Shown: positions 1 through 13,346, numbered from the stretch's first letter. The stretch: 64,000 nucleotides of DNA from Perognathus longimembris pacificus (GCF_023159225.1 NC_063181.1:10189606-10253605), one strand, 5' to 3'. A program made the numbers and translations. Notes: generated by a model not told the origin, from the sequence alone.

Positions 1-72
1 GTGGTAGAGTGTTAGTTTTGAGCAAAAAAAGCTCAGAGAGAGCACCCAGACCCTGAGTTTGAGCTCCAGAAC
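1..72 (+). mobile_element. Geo-type SINE monomer, cut by the window edge
   Basis: The right-hand module only: GTGGTAGAGTG...CTTGAGC...AAGCTCAGAGAGAGCACCCAG...GAGTTTGAGC. The left part is outside the window. It runs into a TC/CA microsatellite. Confidence 0.75.
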
Positions 73-135
73 TGTCTCTGTCTTTGTCTCTATCTCTGTC
101 TCTCTCTCTCTCTCTGCCTCTCGGTCTGTCTCTCA

Positions 136-178
<43 letters not shown>

Positions 179-205
179 GCATACGCATACACAGACACAC
201 ATGTA
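73..205. repeat. (TC)n(CA)n microsatellite
   Basis: TCTC-rich stretch then (CA)n at about 139-175 and a degenerate CA/CG tail. An open frame through it is meaningless. Confidence 0.9.
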
Positions 206-719
206 CACACACAAATAGTCCATAAAAATCATGAGACTGCATTTCCACCAGTGCAGAGTTGTCATCTCAGAAAGTTTCTTATACGATTCAAATTTTTCAA
301 TGACTATCCTGACAGTGATAATGGAACGCTCTAATAGAATCTAATTTCCCCCACTTTTCCTTTATCACTGGAAAGTCCTATGGAAAGAAAAGTAAATATC
401 TTCACTTGGATGGTTCATTCCTGTAAATGTCACAGTGTAGCAATAGTATGTTAATACCATTGGTTAAACTTAGTTGTCCAGCTTGTAGGTGAGAGGAAAG
501 CCCACTGAGTTGATGAACTGTAGCTGTCTCACAACTAGTTAAGACTAGATTCAGATTTTCCTGACTCTGGTATGGACTCCCCTTCTGCTTCTCAGAACCT
601 CTCACCGACCCAGAGCCAATGTCTCTTTCCTCACACATCTGGTCCCAGTCACTAAATAGCCCAGGTAAGATCTCTGCCTCTTGGAAGTTATCTGCAAAGA
701 AGTGGGCCACCAACAAAGC

Positions 720-895
720 TGGCAGGGTGGTACACATCTGTAATCCCAGTTACTCTGGGAAAAGAACGAGGGGGTCCATGATGGTAAACTTGTGAGCCCC
801 TATCGAAATGAACTAACTAAATAAAAGCAAAAGAACTGGGAGAGCAGCTCAAGCAGAAGCCCTGAGTTCAATGCCAAGCACCAATGAAAATCAAA
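720..895 (+). mobile_element. Old B1-Geo type composite SINE
   Basis: 7SL/B1-like left half (TCTGTAATCCCAG) followed by a decayed Geo-like right half (GAGCAGCTCAAG...CCTGAGTTCAA). Confidence 0.6.
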
Positions 896-899
896 AGCC

Positions 900-3800
900 A
901 ACCAAATAAAGGGCAACAACCCTAGCACCACCAACAAGCGGTTGTTAAAGTAGTTGTTTATGTCATGTTTTGGAATGCCTTTCAAAGTAAGAGAACACAT
1001 GATACCTTGAGGCTATGGGCATGCCCACCTTCTGTCATGCTTAGGGATTATCCATTCTCTTTGCCAAATTCCATTAGTCACTGCTCCGCTCTGGGTGCCC
1101 TTGATGATTTCCAACTCATGTAAAGCTATTTCTACAAACAGCTCCCAAGGTCTCTAAAAGTAAAATGCAAGCAGTAGTCTCTTTGTGACTTTTCTACAAA
1201 AATGCCCCCACTGCATTGTATTTGCTCTTGCTTGTATTCGTCTAAATTTTTATTGGGAACCACTCCAAATATAAAACCAAGAACAGAAGAATAATATCCA
1301 CATACTCACTACTGAACTGCAATGATGCTTTTAATTTCGACTTGTATTTGCTCCAGGACTTCCATTATATATATAAAATATTACAGCTATTGTTAAGATG
1401 TACTCTTTCCCATTCTCTCTAGTGATAAGCATTGTCAGGAATTGAGTATGTATAATAATTAAATTTTTTTGAAGTTAAAAATTATTTTGTCAGTGTGTAC
1501 CAATTGATGTGATCATTATGGTGTAATATGTAGGCATTATGATCTAGCATCAAGTAATGACATTGGGACTACTTGAACACAAGTACGATAACAATGCCAT
1601 AGTCAATGGCATTGTAATAAATGACTGCATTGTAACAAAACAACTGCAGGACAGGTAGCACACACAGCGTGGTTTTGTTAGACATCCCGGGTAGGGTGAG
1701 ATGTTTAGGACATGAGATTTTCATCATGTTACTCAAAATAGTTCACTATTTAAAACGTATAACTATTTATTCCTAGACAGTTCCCTTTAATATTTCCACA
1801 CTGCGGTTGAAAATAAAAACAAAGTACAAAAGTGGTATGTAATAATTGTTATGGCACATTGAACTGATCATTTTCTTTAAGTGAATAAAATGGTGACTTG
1901 TTCCTCCTGCTGTCAGCAAGATTATGGATTTTATAAAATGAGATATGTTGTATTTTTTTTTCCATTTCTAGTTCTGGATGAGGGATTGGTTTTGTGACTC
2001 TACCTTTGACATGCTGAATACAGGGCAGAAATGAACTCAAATTACCCTTTAAAAATCTGCTTCTCTCTTGGAAAGTTACAGGGCCAGATGGAGAAAATTA
2101 CACAACTGCTAGACTGGAAGAGGTAAGTACAGTGCCAAAGTGGACTGAGAGAAAGGAGAAAAAAAAAATCTCTAAGTGAGTCTGTCCCTCAATATTCTAA
2201 AGCCTACAACATTTAACAAATAGCTATCCGACTGAAAAAAGCCAGAACACAAAATATCTCCAGATAATCTGCTTATGGCGCAACATGAAAAAAATCCTTA
2301 AAATGAGGATGTTTGTGATACCCAGAAGAGGTAAGTAATGATTTCAATGAAGGCAGTCCTTTACAAAGATACCAAAAAGGACAGGACAATGACTTCTTTC
2401 AGTTAAATAATTTTACATTCCTACTGTAAATGTGAAAGTAATAAAAAAAAAACATCCTCCACAACAAACTTATTAAGTGGGTTACTTTTTGAAGGAGAAA
2501 AATTGAGATGCCAAGTTATGCATTGGGGGTTTTAGTTTTGGCCTCCCTTCCCAATTATTCTCTAACCTTTTGTGCACCGCCTCCCCCCAAGTCCTTTCTC
2601 TAGTCTTCCAATGATCCATCCTTTTCTCCTGGCATCCTTTATAATATCCCCTCCTCACTTTAATTAACATGAATTGACTTACAGACAATCACTGAGTTGA
2701 TTTGGAAAGCAAATGCAGAAGTTGGTCCTGAGAGATCCAAATTCTAGATGAACTTTCAAAAAGAGCAGACAAAAGGCCCTACCCGGCATGGGGATATCTG
2801 GCCTGCTGTCTCACCATAACTCCTTTGTGTCCCATGAAAGGCCTTCACCATCACTGACATACAGATGTGAAATGGAAGGCATCTTGTGTCCTTCAAGATT
2901 TAGGCAGCTTTGAGCTCTAAGTGTCATCTAGACCAGGAACCTGACTGAAGAGTTCCAACACGTCAGGTTCAGCCACTCAACCAATATGGTCATTGAAGAG
3001 CAGTGGTAAACAACAGAGAGGAGATTTATTCGTGTGGCAACACTATGGGAAGAGGAAGGATTATTAAGCATTTCGGCCCATTTTGGGGAGACTGGCATGA
3101 GCTGTAGGTTTCAACTGAGCAGGAATTGTTGCATGAGAGGTGCCTGAGAATCAAGCAGCCTAAGTAAAGTGCAGTCTGATGGTTTTAAGGTGGCTCAAAG
3201 AAGTCCTTGTTGCTTGAGGGGACAATCTGGTTTCCAGGAGGTGATTGCTCCCGCTTACGGGCAATCTGTCTGCAAAGCTCTGCTGTTACTACCTTAAGAT
3301 GACTGCAGTTTTGGAAAAGTGACTAGACACTCTCAGCTCCTCTTTGAGTTCTGGAAGAGGACATTGAAAGAGCCAACAGTAAGTAAGTCAGTTATTCTTA
3401 TCTTTGTGTCTCAGCCTTGAAGGAGGTTTAGGTTAGGAATGGTTAAAGTGTCTATGTGAAGAATGAAGTAGGAGTCTGACCCAAAGATTTAGAAGAAAGG
3501 AGAAAGATGTAAAATGAAGGCAGGAATGCCAAGCTTTTATTTTGCTTCTAATTCACTTGGGCCCAAGAGAGGGCTCAGTGCTTTTTGGTAAAATCAGCTT
3601 CTTAGTACCTGCTATTGAAGGACCTCAGATTCTGTAACACTTAAGATCTGTAAGTACTTACAAGCCAGAGACTTTTAGCCAAGTAAAGAAAACTAGCCTG
3701 CTACGGTAGACAGTCTCCAAAGACAGTCCAGCCCCACAAGGAAACGTGGAATGAATCCATACTCTTGTAATATTCTGCCTCCCAGAATATGCGCTGGTTC

Positions 3801-5356
3801 TGTGGTTTCTAAGCAGCTCACTTGAAGCCAATAGGATTTGGCAGAAAAGAAATGTTGCCTGTGCTTGTTCTCCTGAAGGGAAGCCAGATACTATGAGAGA
3901 AACATGACTACCTAGGGGTCCACCAGGCCAAGGGGAAGCCCACACGAGCCATGTAGAGATGTTGTGTGGAGACGCCTGGCCAGCCCCAGCTCTCCAACTC
4001 CCAACTAGCTAGTTACGTCATTCCAGGGGAAGGTCTAGACATTGGGCTTCCAAATGAAACCATTTATATAGAACTTTATCTGAATGTTCACCTACAAAAA
4101 TCTGCAAAGTTATTCATCTCCCAAGACTTTAATATACATGCTGGGCATTAAGTTTCTCTAACATTACATCCCAAGTAGGGTTCTCCATTGTGATTTCATT
4201 GTCCTTGCTTAGAATTTCTCTACATCTTCCATCTGACCTATGTCTGCTGGCTTCCAGCCCAATGCTTTAGCTACTCCAGTGAAATCTGGTTAGGGTTCTC
4301 CATCTCCTTTGTCTCCACCTTCTTTGTCTCCATATCCTTTGTACTTATTCACTGCACCAGTCACAATACAGCTCAAGTCATGAGAAAGAAGAGGACATCC
4401 ACGCTTGTGGTGATGTGGAGGATTCCCCAAGTGTGGAGGACTTCTCCGGGACAGGTAGCTTTTCTTCAGTCCTTTGCTGTTTGTTTCTGCTGATAGCAGA
4501 ACAAGCAGCTGGAGGAGGGCAATGCTTAGAGCTACGAGGGTTTAGCTTCTTCATGTTGAGATTTGAGAATATGATTGTTGGCTCCCGAATAGGCCAAGAA
4601 AGTGACATCATTGCAAAGCCCTCAAATTAAACGCCCACAAATACGTGTTAATTGCGTGAAATGTGGAACCTATTTTTAATGAAAAATTTCATTGAATCCA
4701 AACACAATTTCACATTGCATTTTCCCCTCATTTTATAAGAATTCCAGGAAATACCTATGGGGTACCAAAATAGCAGAGTCAATTGTTTAATTACTCAGGG
4801 GAAAAATAATCAAAAGTAAAAACATATAGGTAATTTCAATTTTACATAAAAATGATATTTGATGTGGATTAAGGTTGCATTATGAGTTCTTAAAAATAAT
4901 GTGGTTGAGGTAAGATTTCCACACCAGGCCTATGGGTGCTCTTCCATGCCTTAAAGGGACCATTTTGCTTTAAATACAGTACAGGTCTGTTTTGTACCCA
5001 CAGTATCCAATCATTGGCCCCCCTCATTTCTTCTTGGCTGTGAGCTCTCTACAGCTCTTACAGAATTAGGTCTTAATGATCCCAAATGAGCTGAGTCCTG
5101 TGCCTAGACAGCTAGTCTACCATTGCCAATTTTAGAATACAAGCCAATGATCAATGGGGTGGTTTGCCCTAGGGTACACAGCTGATAGAGAAGAGGAGCA
5201 GAGACTAAAATCTATGTGTCCCAAATGCAACGCTCTACTTTCCCCTCCCAGCTTCTTTCAGCCTTCGCTTTACTCATGTTGAAAAACATCTGTGGTGACA
5301 GCACAAGGACACCATGCAATTCTCTCATTCTTCAGGGACATGCCTGAATCATGGAT
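900..5356. other. Intergenic, no gene recognised
   Basis: Mostly unique-looking sequence. Short frames at 1849-2040, 2482-2688, 3658-3945 and 4378-4630 lack homology I can recognise. 2990-3290 has a moderately GC-rich look that might be an old LTR fragment, not proven. Confidence 0.55.
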
Positions 5357-5370
5357 GAGGAATCATCTCT

Positions 5371-5584
5371 GTTTTGTTTTTTTGTTTTTGTTGCGAGTCC
5401 TGGGGCTTGGACTCGGGGCCTGAGCACTGTCCCTGGCTTCTTTTGGCTCAAGGCTGGCACTCTAACCTCTTGAGCCATAGTGCCACTTCTGGCTTTTTTC
5501 TATATATGTGGTGCTGAGGAATCGAACACAGGGCTTCATGTATACAAGGCAAGCACTCTACCACTAGGCCATATTCCCAGCCCC
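5371..5584 (-). mobile_element. IDL-Geo dimeric SINE
   Basis: Minus-strand ID-like monomer (A and B box like sequence, GGTTCGAT-type) followed by the Geo-type monomer and A-rich tail (T-rich on plus). It is bounded by a perfect 14-base duplication GAGGAATCATCTCT at 5357-5370 and 5585-5598, which gives exact limits. Confidence 0.92.
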
Positions 5585-6119
5585 GAGGAATCATCTCTAA
5601 AACTGTGTTTAGAGAGGGGAAAGGATTAGAGAATAGTATGGATAGGGGACAGAACCTGAGAAAAGAAACACAAATACCAACCAAAACTCCAAACCCATGA
5701 AGTTAAGAGGCTGAGTCTAAGTAACTTCTCACAGCCTGGTGCCTTGTGCCTTGCTAGGTGGAAGGGGATTTCTACCTAGTGCTGAAAAGCCTTGTGGTGA
5801 GGAAGTCCATTCATTGAATTGCAGGTGTCATGCTGTTTAGTCCAAAGCTTTGCACAGAGAATGCTCTGATTCTGCCTTGAATGACCTCCCAAAATGGCTT
5901 GATTCACTGGCCTCCGAGTAGCCTGTAAGTATACCTCTCTATGGAAAATATACCCCTACATGGAAAATTCTGCTGATACTTGAGCTACTTCCTAATATGG
6001 TCTGCTTTTGTTGGGCTTGAATGCCCCACCCAAGCATGTCATTTTGTGTCTTTAAAAGCTTGGTTCAAGCTTTGTCCTGGGCTGCAGGCCTTTGAGACCA
6101 GAGTGGTTGCTCTGTTCCT

Positions 6120-6334
6120 TTTTGTTTGTTTATTTAGTTTGGTTTTTGCCAGTCCTGGGGCTTGAACTCAGGGCCCGAGCACTGTCCCTGGCTTCTTTTT
6201 GCTCAAGACTAGCACCCTACCACTTGAGCCACAGTGCCACTTCTGGCTTTTTCTATATATGTGGTGCTGAGGAATCGAACCCAGGGCTTCATGTATACAA
6301 GGCAAGCACTCTACCACTAGGCCATATTCCCAGT
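6120..6334 (-). mobile_element. IDL-Geo dimeric SINE
   Basis: Same two-monomer structure as the element at 5371, minus strand, slightly diverged, with a TTTG-rich tail region on the plus strand. Confidence 0.88.
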
Positions 6335-8189
6335 TTCTTGCTGACTAAACTCTCTTACAACACCCAAACTGACTCCCCATTGGTGACTCAGACACCCTTC
6401 CTCCTGATGCATCTGACACAGCATTCAGGCCCAGCTTGCAGCAGAGGACCCAGAAGAGTTTTCCTGGATTGGGTCCTGAGGGGTGGGAGATAGAAGCTCT
6501 GAATAATAAAGACAGACTTTGGGGGTAACTTGTGTCGTTATTTTTTTTTTCTACCTTCAACTCAAATCCTCTTCCCAGAAAGGGATCTGCTCTTGGTCAC
6601 TTGCACAATCCAAGTCATTTCCCTCAGGGGCTTTTGCACATCTGCTGCCTTATTCTGGCTGGAAACCCAGGGCTGAGCCTGGGCTCCCGTTCACTCATCA
6701 CAGGCTCCCATCATGCCCCTCTGTTTACTCACACTCACTTGTTTACATAGTAAGGTTTGGCTTCAATTTTCCTTTCCACGAATCTCTTTATTGCAACATT
6801 TATGTTTAAAGGTACCTCAAAACCTTCTTGTTTCTTGGTAGAGCAAAATTCATTAAAACAAAAAAAAAATAACGATGTCCCCAGCAAATGAGAAATGTTT
6901 ATTTTCCCTCAGGTGCTAAGCATACCCTTTCCTTTAATGCTGGCCTGTACGGCTACTAGAGGGGAAACCTTCTCGCCCTTGTCCCTTGCAAATGTCCTGC
7001 CTTACCCCCTCCCTCTGGGAAGTCTTTTCTAGACCTCTAAACAAAAGTTAAAGCATGTGGTCTGTGCAATAGAAACTTAGAGGGAATCAAGCCCAAGAAT
7101 CAAGAAAAGGAGCCCTTCAAACAATTTAAAGAAAACTCATCGCCTTTTCAATGTTTTGACAGGGAAAATTCGAATGATCCCAAAGACCATGAAGACGTCA
7201 GTTTATTCTGCCTCCTCTCCTTCTCTCCCCCTGAGTGGCCCTGGGAACTGTCTCTCAAACATTCCTGCAGAAATATTCTCTGTGGTTCCCTAGAAGTCTC
7301 CAAAGTAGCTTCTGGCTAACGCCCAGGAGTTCCTGCCTTAGGGGTGCTCTCTGTCTGGAGGCCATGGTGGCTTGATTAGAAATGCCGGCTCCCACACCCC
7401 CAATCCCAGGTCTGACAGCAGCTCTGCGCCTTCCTGTCTCCCTGCCTTGAAGACCTTCTATCCATGCCCTCTGCTCACCTCCCTCCGTGTCAGGCCGAAA
7501 TCAGAGACATCAGAGTGAAGCCATTATTTGCCCAGTGTGGTAATACAAAGATAAGATAAAGAAAAGACTATGAGGCAACTTCTTCACAGGCAGCCATACT
7601 CCAATGACCTATTTTGCAAGCTCCAATCACGATCAAGAACGGGGAACATTGACAATGTGATTTTTTGTAACTCCAGTCTCTTCTGCCCTAATGTCTCCTC
7701 GCTACAGGCTCAGGAGTGATGAACCACACAGCTGGACATCATTAATTCCCCCAGAACTACTGTATCCATAATCAAAAACAACTGCTTCCAACCTCCCTTC
7801 CCAGGATGAAATACTGCCAAAGCCCCAAAATATCCCCCCAAGCTCTACTTGCCAGCTCCATGTCCCCGGAAAACATCTTATCTGGGGACTTGAAATCAAT
7901 CTCTTTCTTCAGAAACCAATATTCAAATAAGATGCATTTTAAAATATCATTTTTATTGACTTCCAACATATAATTTAGGCATGTATACAAAACTTTAGAA
8001 ATCTACAGGTGATACTGTGAAAAGATGGTCTCTCCCCTACTTTTAAATTTTATTTTATAATTAAAAAGTTATCTTTACCTTTTGTTCTTTAGCAATTCAG
8101 GTCCTAGGCACAGAAATAGCTAGTGTTACAATCTCTAGGGGTGCTAGTAGAAATAAACGGCACGTTCAAAAATGTACATAGTTCTCTGA
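6335..8189. other. Intergenic, no gene recognised
   Basis: No repeat of known family seen except simple A/T runs. The frames at 6345-6809 and 7702-7990 overlap one another on both strands and show no domain. Confidence 0.55.
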
Positions 8190-8880
8190 GAACAGTTTTT
8201 TTTCTTTAGATTTCACAGATGAATGGGAGAGATCATATGTGATTTGTCTTTTTGTGTCTAGTTTGTTTCTGTAAGCAACAGGACTGCCTTTTATTATGAA
8301 CATATATATGTATATATATGTATGTATATACATCCACTTTCTCCACTCATCCGCTGGTGAACACCATTTGGTGCCATTTCTTGGCTATTGTGAACAGAAC
8401 TATACTAAACACAGGATGTATATTATCTCTTAGACATACTGATGTCTTTTGGATACATTCCAAGTAGATGGTGTGCTGGATCATGTGGTCATATTTTCTT
8501 TCTTTTTTTTTTTTGCCAGTTCTGAGACTTAAACTCAGGGCCTGGAAACTATCCCTGAGCTTCTTTTGCCCTACCATTGAGCGACAGCACCACTTCTGGC
8601 TTTTTCTGTTTCTGTGGTACTAAGGAATCGACCCAGGGCTTCACGCATGCTAGGCAAGCACTCTACCACTGAGCCACATTCCCAGCCCACGTTTTCAATG
8701 GTTGCAATCACTTCCACACTGTTTTCTGTATTTGTTTACATGCCTGCCAGCAGTATGCAAGGCCTCCCTCTTCCCCACATCCTCACCAACACTCACCTTT
8801 TGTCTTTTTAGTAACAGCCATGCTACCTGAGGAGAATCTCACTGTGACTTTAACTACCATTTCCCAGATGATTGTGTTGG
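8190..8880 (-). mobile_element. Old L1 3' region, antisense, split by a SINE
   Basis: Plus strand has the reverse of a mammalian L1 3' end: TTGGCTATTGTGAACAG, then after the SINE CCAGCAGTATGCAAGG...CACATCCTCACCAACACTCA. AT-rich (TATG)n at 8298-8330. Confidence 0.8.
8497..8688 (-). mobile_element. IDL-Geo dimeric SINE inside an old L1
   Basis: A diverged, slightly shortened copy (the Geo half lacks part of its middle). It interrupts an antisense L1 3' region that continues on both sides (8190-8496 and 8689-8880). Confidence 0.82.
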
Positions 8881-8894
8881 GCATGTCCCTATAT

Positions 8895-9290
8895 ACCTGT
8901 TGTGGATCATTGAAGCAGAATATAGAGCAGCGGCTAGCAGAAGCTGGAGTAGTTAGCGGGTAATTTTTAGTATTGAGTGGGTGGACAGTGTGTAGTGAAT
9001 AGATGGTTAGTGAATAGTTAGTGGGAACTACGAAGATGATGGTCAAAAGGCTATGAAATTTCAGTTAGGCAAGAGAAACATTTAACTTCAATAATTTACT
9101 GTTTAATAGGGTGACCATAGTTAACAATAATGGTATATAACAATCTAACAATCTAAGAGGTAGTTGAAATGCAGAACCACAAAAATGATGAAGACATGAG
9201 GCAAGTGTATGATACACTTCCATATGCAAATATCATGCCACAGTATAGTACTTCAAAATACCAAAGGCAAATGCATACTATTTTATCTCT
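8895..9290 (+). mobile_element. Old L1 3' UTR, sense
   Basis: Contains the typical ATAGGGTGACCATAGTTAACAATAATG and AATGATGAAGACATGAGG motifs (in pieces) of old L1M 3' UTRs. It meets the antisense L1 fragment head to head at about 8885. Confidence 0.75.
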
Positions 9291-9939
9291 CAATATAATA
9301 TTATCTATATAAAGTCACAAGCAAATGTCAGACAGACAGATAGATAGAGATAGATAGATAATACAGACAAACTGACAGAGATAAATGGGAAGGGAAGGGA
9401 ATAATTGACACATATTGTTCTGTAACTATTTTGTCTTAATATATATTTTAGGAAAAAAATCCTATATCAATATAGTTATTTCTTTCAAATAACACACCGT
9501 GAAATAATAATGCACCACAATTCATTTCACTCTTTAGTAAACACTTCAAATGTTCTGTTATTACATAAATTCTGTCATAAGAACTCTGTCCTAATTTATA
9601 GCTTTATACCTGTAAGAATTTTTAACTAAGACAAATACTTGGAAGCATTACTAAGCCAAAGTATGTATCCATTTTTAGTTCTTAAAATACTCTGCACTGG
9701 TCTGTTTCCTTTCAGGAGAGTTATACCTATTTATTCTCTATTTATTCTCCTTCCCTCTCTATATTTTGGAAGTTAATTCTCTATATCATCATCACTGATG
9801 TTTTGTTAAATCTTCTCCCTCTGTCTGTCTCTCTTTTTCTCTCTCTTATTACTAGGGTTTGATCTCAGTGTGTTTTGCTTTTGAGGCAAGCCTATACTTG
9901 AGCTATGCCTATAGCCCTCTTCTTTCTTTCTTATGTTGC

Positions 9940-10128
9940 CTCTAACTAGGCACTGTGGATCATCTCTGTAATCCCTGGAAACTGTATGCCGGAAGACCCT
10001 GCTCTGAGGCTGGCTGACCGAATGTATAAAAGGGGCAGGTGGGGCCGAAGCATAGCTCAAGTGGTAGAGCGCTGGCTTGGTAAGCCTAAGGCTCTGAATT
10101 CAAACATCAATACTACCAAAAAGATTGG
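9940..10128 (+). mobile_element. Old B1-ID type composite SINE
   Basis: Decayed B1-like left part (TCTGTAATCCCTGG) and an ID-like right part with a clear A box (TAGCTCAAGTGGTAGAGCG) but without the extra internal segment typical of Geo. Confidence 0.6.
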
Positions 10129-10332
10129 GCTGGGAATATGGCCTAGTGGCAAAAGCGCTTGCCTCCTACACATGAAGCTCTCGGTTCGATTCCCCAGCAC
10201 CACATATATGGAAAACCGCCAGAAGGGGCGCTGTGGCTCAGGTGGCAGAGTGCTAGCCTTGAGTGGAAAGAAGCCAGGGAAGGTACTCAGGCCCTGAGTC
10301 CAAGGCCCAGGACTGGCCAAAAAAAACAAAAA
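10129..10332 (+). mobile_element. IDL-Geo dimeric SINE
   Basis: Full plus-strand copy: ID-like half 10129-10200, Geo half to the A-rich tail at 10320-10332. It abuts an older B1-ID type composite at 9940-10128. Confidence 0.9.
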
Positions 10333-10379
10333 ACATACTACCAAAATAGTCACGGCATTTGTCTTACATTTGTTTTATT

Positions 10380-10830
10380 ATGTTTCAGTCTGAGGTTGAA
10401 CATCTTTTCATAAATTTTAAAACTATATTTTTATTTTTGCCATACATTTTTTCACCTCTCAAAATTCATATGGATTTGTGAATATTCTTTACACTGTGAG
10501 GAAATAGGGTCTTTAGTTTTTGTCTTTTTTTCCTTGTTGTTTTCTTGTGCTTTTTGGTCACCTAGAAATATTTTAAACTAATGTAGTCTTACTCGTACTT
10601 TTATGGTTTCTGGATTCTGTTTTCTGCTTAGGAATGTCTTACTAACTCCAAAAACATTTTAAGCTCTCTTTTTTTTCTCTCTTAGCATCAAATTTTAAAG
10701 CATGTGGTATTTATTTTAGTATAAGATATGAAATATTGATCAAACTTGCTTTTTCCAGGATGTTACTCAGTTGTTCAAACATCTTTTATTAATTAATCTA
10801 TTTTTTAAAATATCTGAAATATTAACTTAT
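10380..10830 (-). mobile_element. Old L1 fragment, probably antisense
   Basis: AT-rich sequence like the reverse of L1 ORF2/3' regions (CCAGGATGTTACTCAGTTG, CATCTTTTATTAATTAATC). Assigned by general likeness only. Confidence 0.5.
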
Positions 10831-10854
10831 TTTTGTTTATTATTTCGTCTTTAG

Positions 10855-10965
10855 TTGTTGTTTTGAGACAGGACAGAATCTTACTATGTAGCCCCATGGT
10901 CTTGAACTCAAATTTCCCTGACTCAGCTTCCTGATTTATAGTCAAGTGCTAACAAACCCAGACCT
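10855..10965 (-). mobile_element. B1-like SINE monomer
   Basis: Plus strand reads GAGACAGG...ACTATGTAGCCC...CTTGAACTC, the reverse of a B1 monomer. Confidence 0.7.
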
Positions 10966-11373
10966 TATTTTCTCTTTAATTAAAGAGTTCTCATTTTATC
11001 CTCTAGGTAGTAGGATACAGGTTTGCCCTCATCTTTTGACATTGCTGTAGAAAAATAACTTAGACTAATTTATTTGCAAGTAATGGGAATCTACTGCTCG
11101 TAGTCCTGCAGAATGTGCAATTTAAGATCAAGAGGCCAGAGCATCTGTTTCTGTTGAAGGCTCTTTCCTCCACACATGGCGTATTGCTGCTGTGGCTTCT
11201 TGTGATAGAAAGGCCAAAGAGACAAAAAGGCTCTCCACAATCCTTTTATCTGTAAGGACAATAAGCCTATTCGTGAGCGTGGAGTGCTTCTGATCCCCTT
11301 GCCTTCCCTACATCTTAATACCATTCCTCTGAGTATTAAGTCCCAACACATACATATTCCCCCTCAGCGCCTT

Positions 11374-11702
11374 TGCTTTTGTCAGTCGTGGGCCTTGAAC
11401 TCAGGGCCTGGACACTGTCCCTGAGCTGTTTTTTGCTCAAGGCTAGTGCTTTATCACTTTGAGCCACAGCTCTACTTCTAGTTTTCTGGTGGTTAACTGG
11501 AGAGAAGAATCTCATGGACTCTTCTGTCTTGGCGGGCTCCAAATTGTGATTCTCAAATCTCAGTGTCCTGAGTAGCTAGGATTGCAGGCATGAGCCACCT
11601 GCCCTCAGTGAAATTTCTCCTTTTTAATGGTACAGGGGTCTGAACACAAGGCTTCCTACTTACTAGGCTGACACTGTATCCTTTGAGCCACATCTCCAGC
11701 CC
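11374..11702 (-). mobile_element. B1-Geo composite SINE with a neighbouring ID-like monomer
   Basis: 11374-11608 is a B1-like half (CTGAGTAGCTAGGATTGCAGG on plus) preceded by a Geo half; 11615-11702 is a separate ID-like monomer, both minus strand. Confidence 0.78.
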
Positions 11703-12549
11703 CATTCACAGCACATGAAGCAGAGTTTTAGTCAGGAGAGCAACATGCCATACTTAGGACTTAGATAAGCATATCACTGGTTATGGTGTAGAAGCAGGAC
11801 TGAGACATTAGAACCCAGGAAAACAGAGTACTGGGATTATATATCAAGTGAAAAACAGTGATTATCTGCACAGAAGTCACAGCAAGAGAACTGAAAAAGG
11901 GAAAGACATGTAACGGATTTTACATTAACTCAATTTAACGCATGTGAAGTGAGGGGATGAGGAAGGGAATACCCAGAATGACAAGTTCCTGGTTTTTCTT
12001 AGGTGCCATTCACCACCATTCACTTAAGGATGTACAAAGAGGGGAGACGACCATCACAGTCCAAGGGGAAAGAATAATTCTGGCATCATACTTAGCTTCA
12101 TATATTGTGGAATGAACAATAGTCATTCAATGGACTTTTGTGTGTGCTTACACACACACACACACATGTTCACGTGCACATGCACATGTCCTGTAGAGTA
12201 CAGGAAAGGCCGCTGGGCTGTGAGATATCTATGTGTCTTTATTCCTTTGTGCGTCTATAACAAAATTACAAACTGGGTAAGGAATCAATAGCAGAAAGTT
12301 ACATCCTTCAGTTCTGGTGTTTGGAAAGTCCATAACCAAAGGCCTGGAAGATTTCCTTTTCTGGACAGAGCTCACTTACTAGTCTACAGACAGTGACAGA
12401 GGGGACAGGAAAACTCTCACCTCAGATGAATCGTTCTGAGAGCCCAAATCCTGCTCTATCTTATTGGCATTTCCACTCTTTACTTTTGCTTGCTCACACC
12501 TGAAGATGCTGCTTGAACTTGAACTTCAGCCTGGATTTTTGCGGATTCA

Positions 12550-12660
12550 TTGGAGATGACATCTCAGGAAGTTTTCTCTCTGGGCTGGCTTTGAACCTCA
12601 GTCCCCCAAGTCTCAGTCCTATGAATAGCTAAGTTTACAAGTATGAGCTACCAGCACTCA
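12550..12660 (-). mobile_element. B1-like SINE remnant
   Basis: Plus strand reads CTGGGCTGGCTTTGAACCTC and a diverged AGCTAAGTTTACAAGTATGAGC. Confidence 0.6.
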
Positions 12661-12721
12661 TCTGTTACTAATATTCTTGAGAGTCAAGAAACTTGCTTGC
12701 AAGGATTGCTTTGGGACTTTA

Positions 12722-12740
12722 GTGAACAAATAAGACTTTT
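12722..12740. repeat. Target-site duplication, left copy
   Basis: A 19-base direct repeat with one mismatch, core AACAAATAAGACTTTT, pairs with 13841-13859. On the minus strand the far copy is preceded by TT and starts AAAA, the L1 endonuclease motif TT/AAAA, so the insertion was L1-mediated. Confidence 0.88.
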
Positions 12741-13346
12741 TTTTTTTACTGTTGCCTATTGTTTTATTTAGTTTTTAAACTTCATTTACATGTTTTTAAT
12801 TGTACATTAAAAGAAAATCATTTGAACAAAACAAAATGGCACTCTGATTAAACTGCATTTCTCAACCTGGATCCAGCTTGGATTTTGCCTTCCTCTAGAT
12901 ATTACCTTCCTCCTCTAACTTCCTCTCTTTTCCAATATGCAAGCTTTTTCCTTCCCTGCTAGCCACAGAGGAGAGGCCAGGCCTTCCTGGTCAATAGTTC
13001 TCAATTCAGATGTGTAATGGCAAACATCACCTCATACACTTTTTCTGACCTCTTTGTGTCTTACAAAGTAAAGCATCGAAAAGAAGTAAAAATGAGAAGA
13101 TAAGGAAAGATGTGGAAAGGACGGTACACCTCAGTGGCGCCCACCTCATGGTGATTTGTCCCCTGGCTCTCTTGTTCAGTCAGGTCTTTTGAAGGCAGGA
13201 GAGTTTTACCTTGCATTTCTGTCTCCTTCAACTTAGTAAATTTCTCTATCTCAGCCATATTGGTTTGTCAGATGATAGGAGAGGGAGTGGAAGGAGGTGC
13301 ATGAAAGAGGAGACACCAGCTTGCTCAATGACCACCACTAAGTTGC
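12741..13346 (-). pseudogene. TMSB4X: Processed pseudogene of thymosin beta-4
   Basis: A retrocopy of the actin-sequestering peptide thymosin beta-4 mRNA. On the minus strand the 5' UTR starts near 13346, then come the remains of the coding region (a frame from 13258 begins MAEIEKF and keeps a PLPSKETIEQE-like stretch as LLPSKDLTEQE), then a 3' UTR very similar to the human one, an AATAAA signal and a poly(A) run (T run at 12741-12747). The normal start codon is damaged by a small deletion and several residues differ, so a normal product is unlikely. A direct repeat lies at the poly(A) end but its partner is about 500 bases beyond the pseudogene 5' end. Confidence 0.92.

Noticed and set aside
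10129..10200. tRNA-like A and B boxes here and in other SINEs (15.6, 16.2, 16.4, 47.2, 53.4, 63.0 kb)
   Set aside because: They are the ID-like halves of SINEs with A tails and target duplications, not tRNA genes; a cloverleaf is not preserved.
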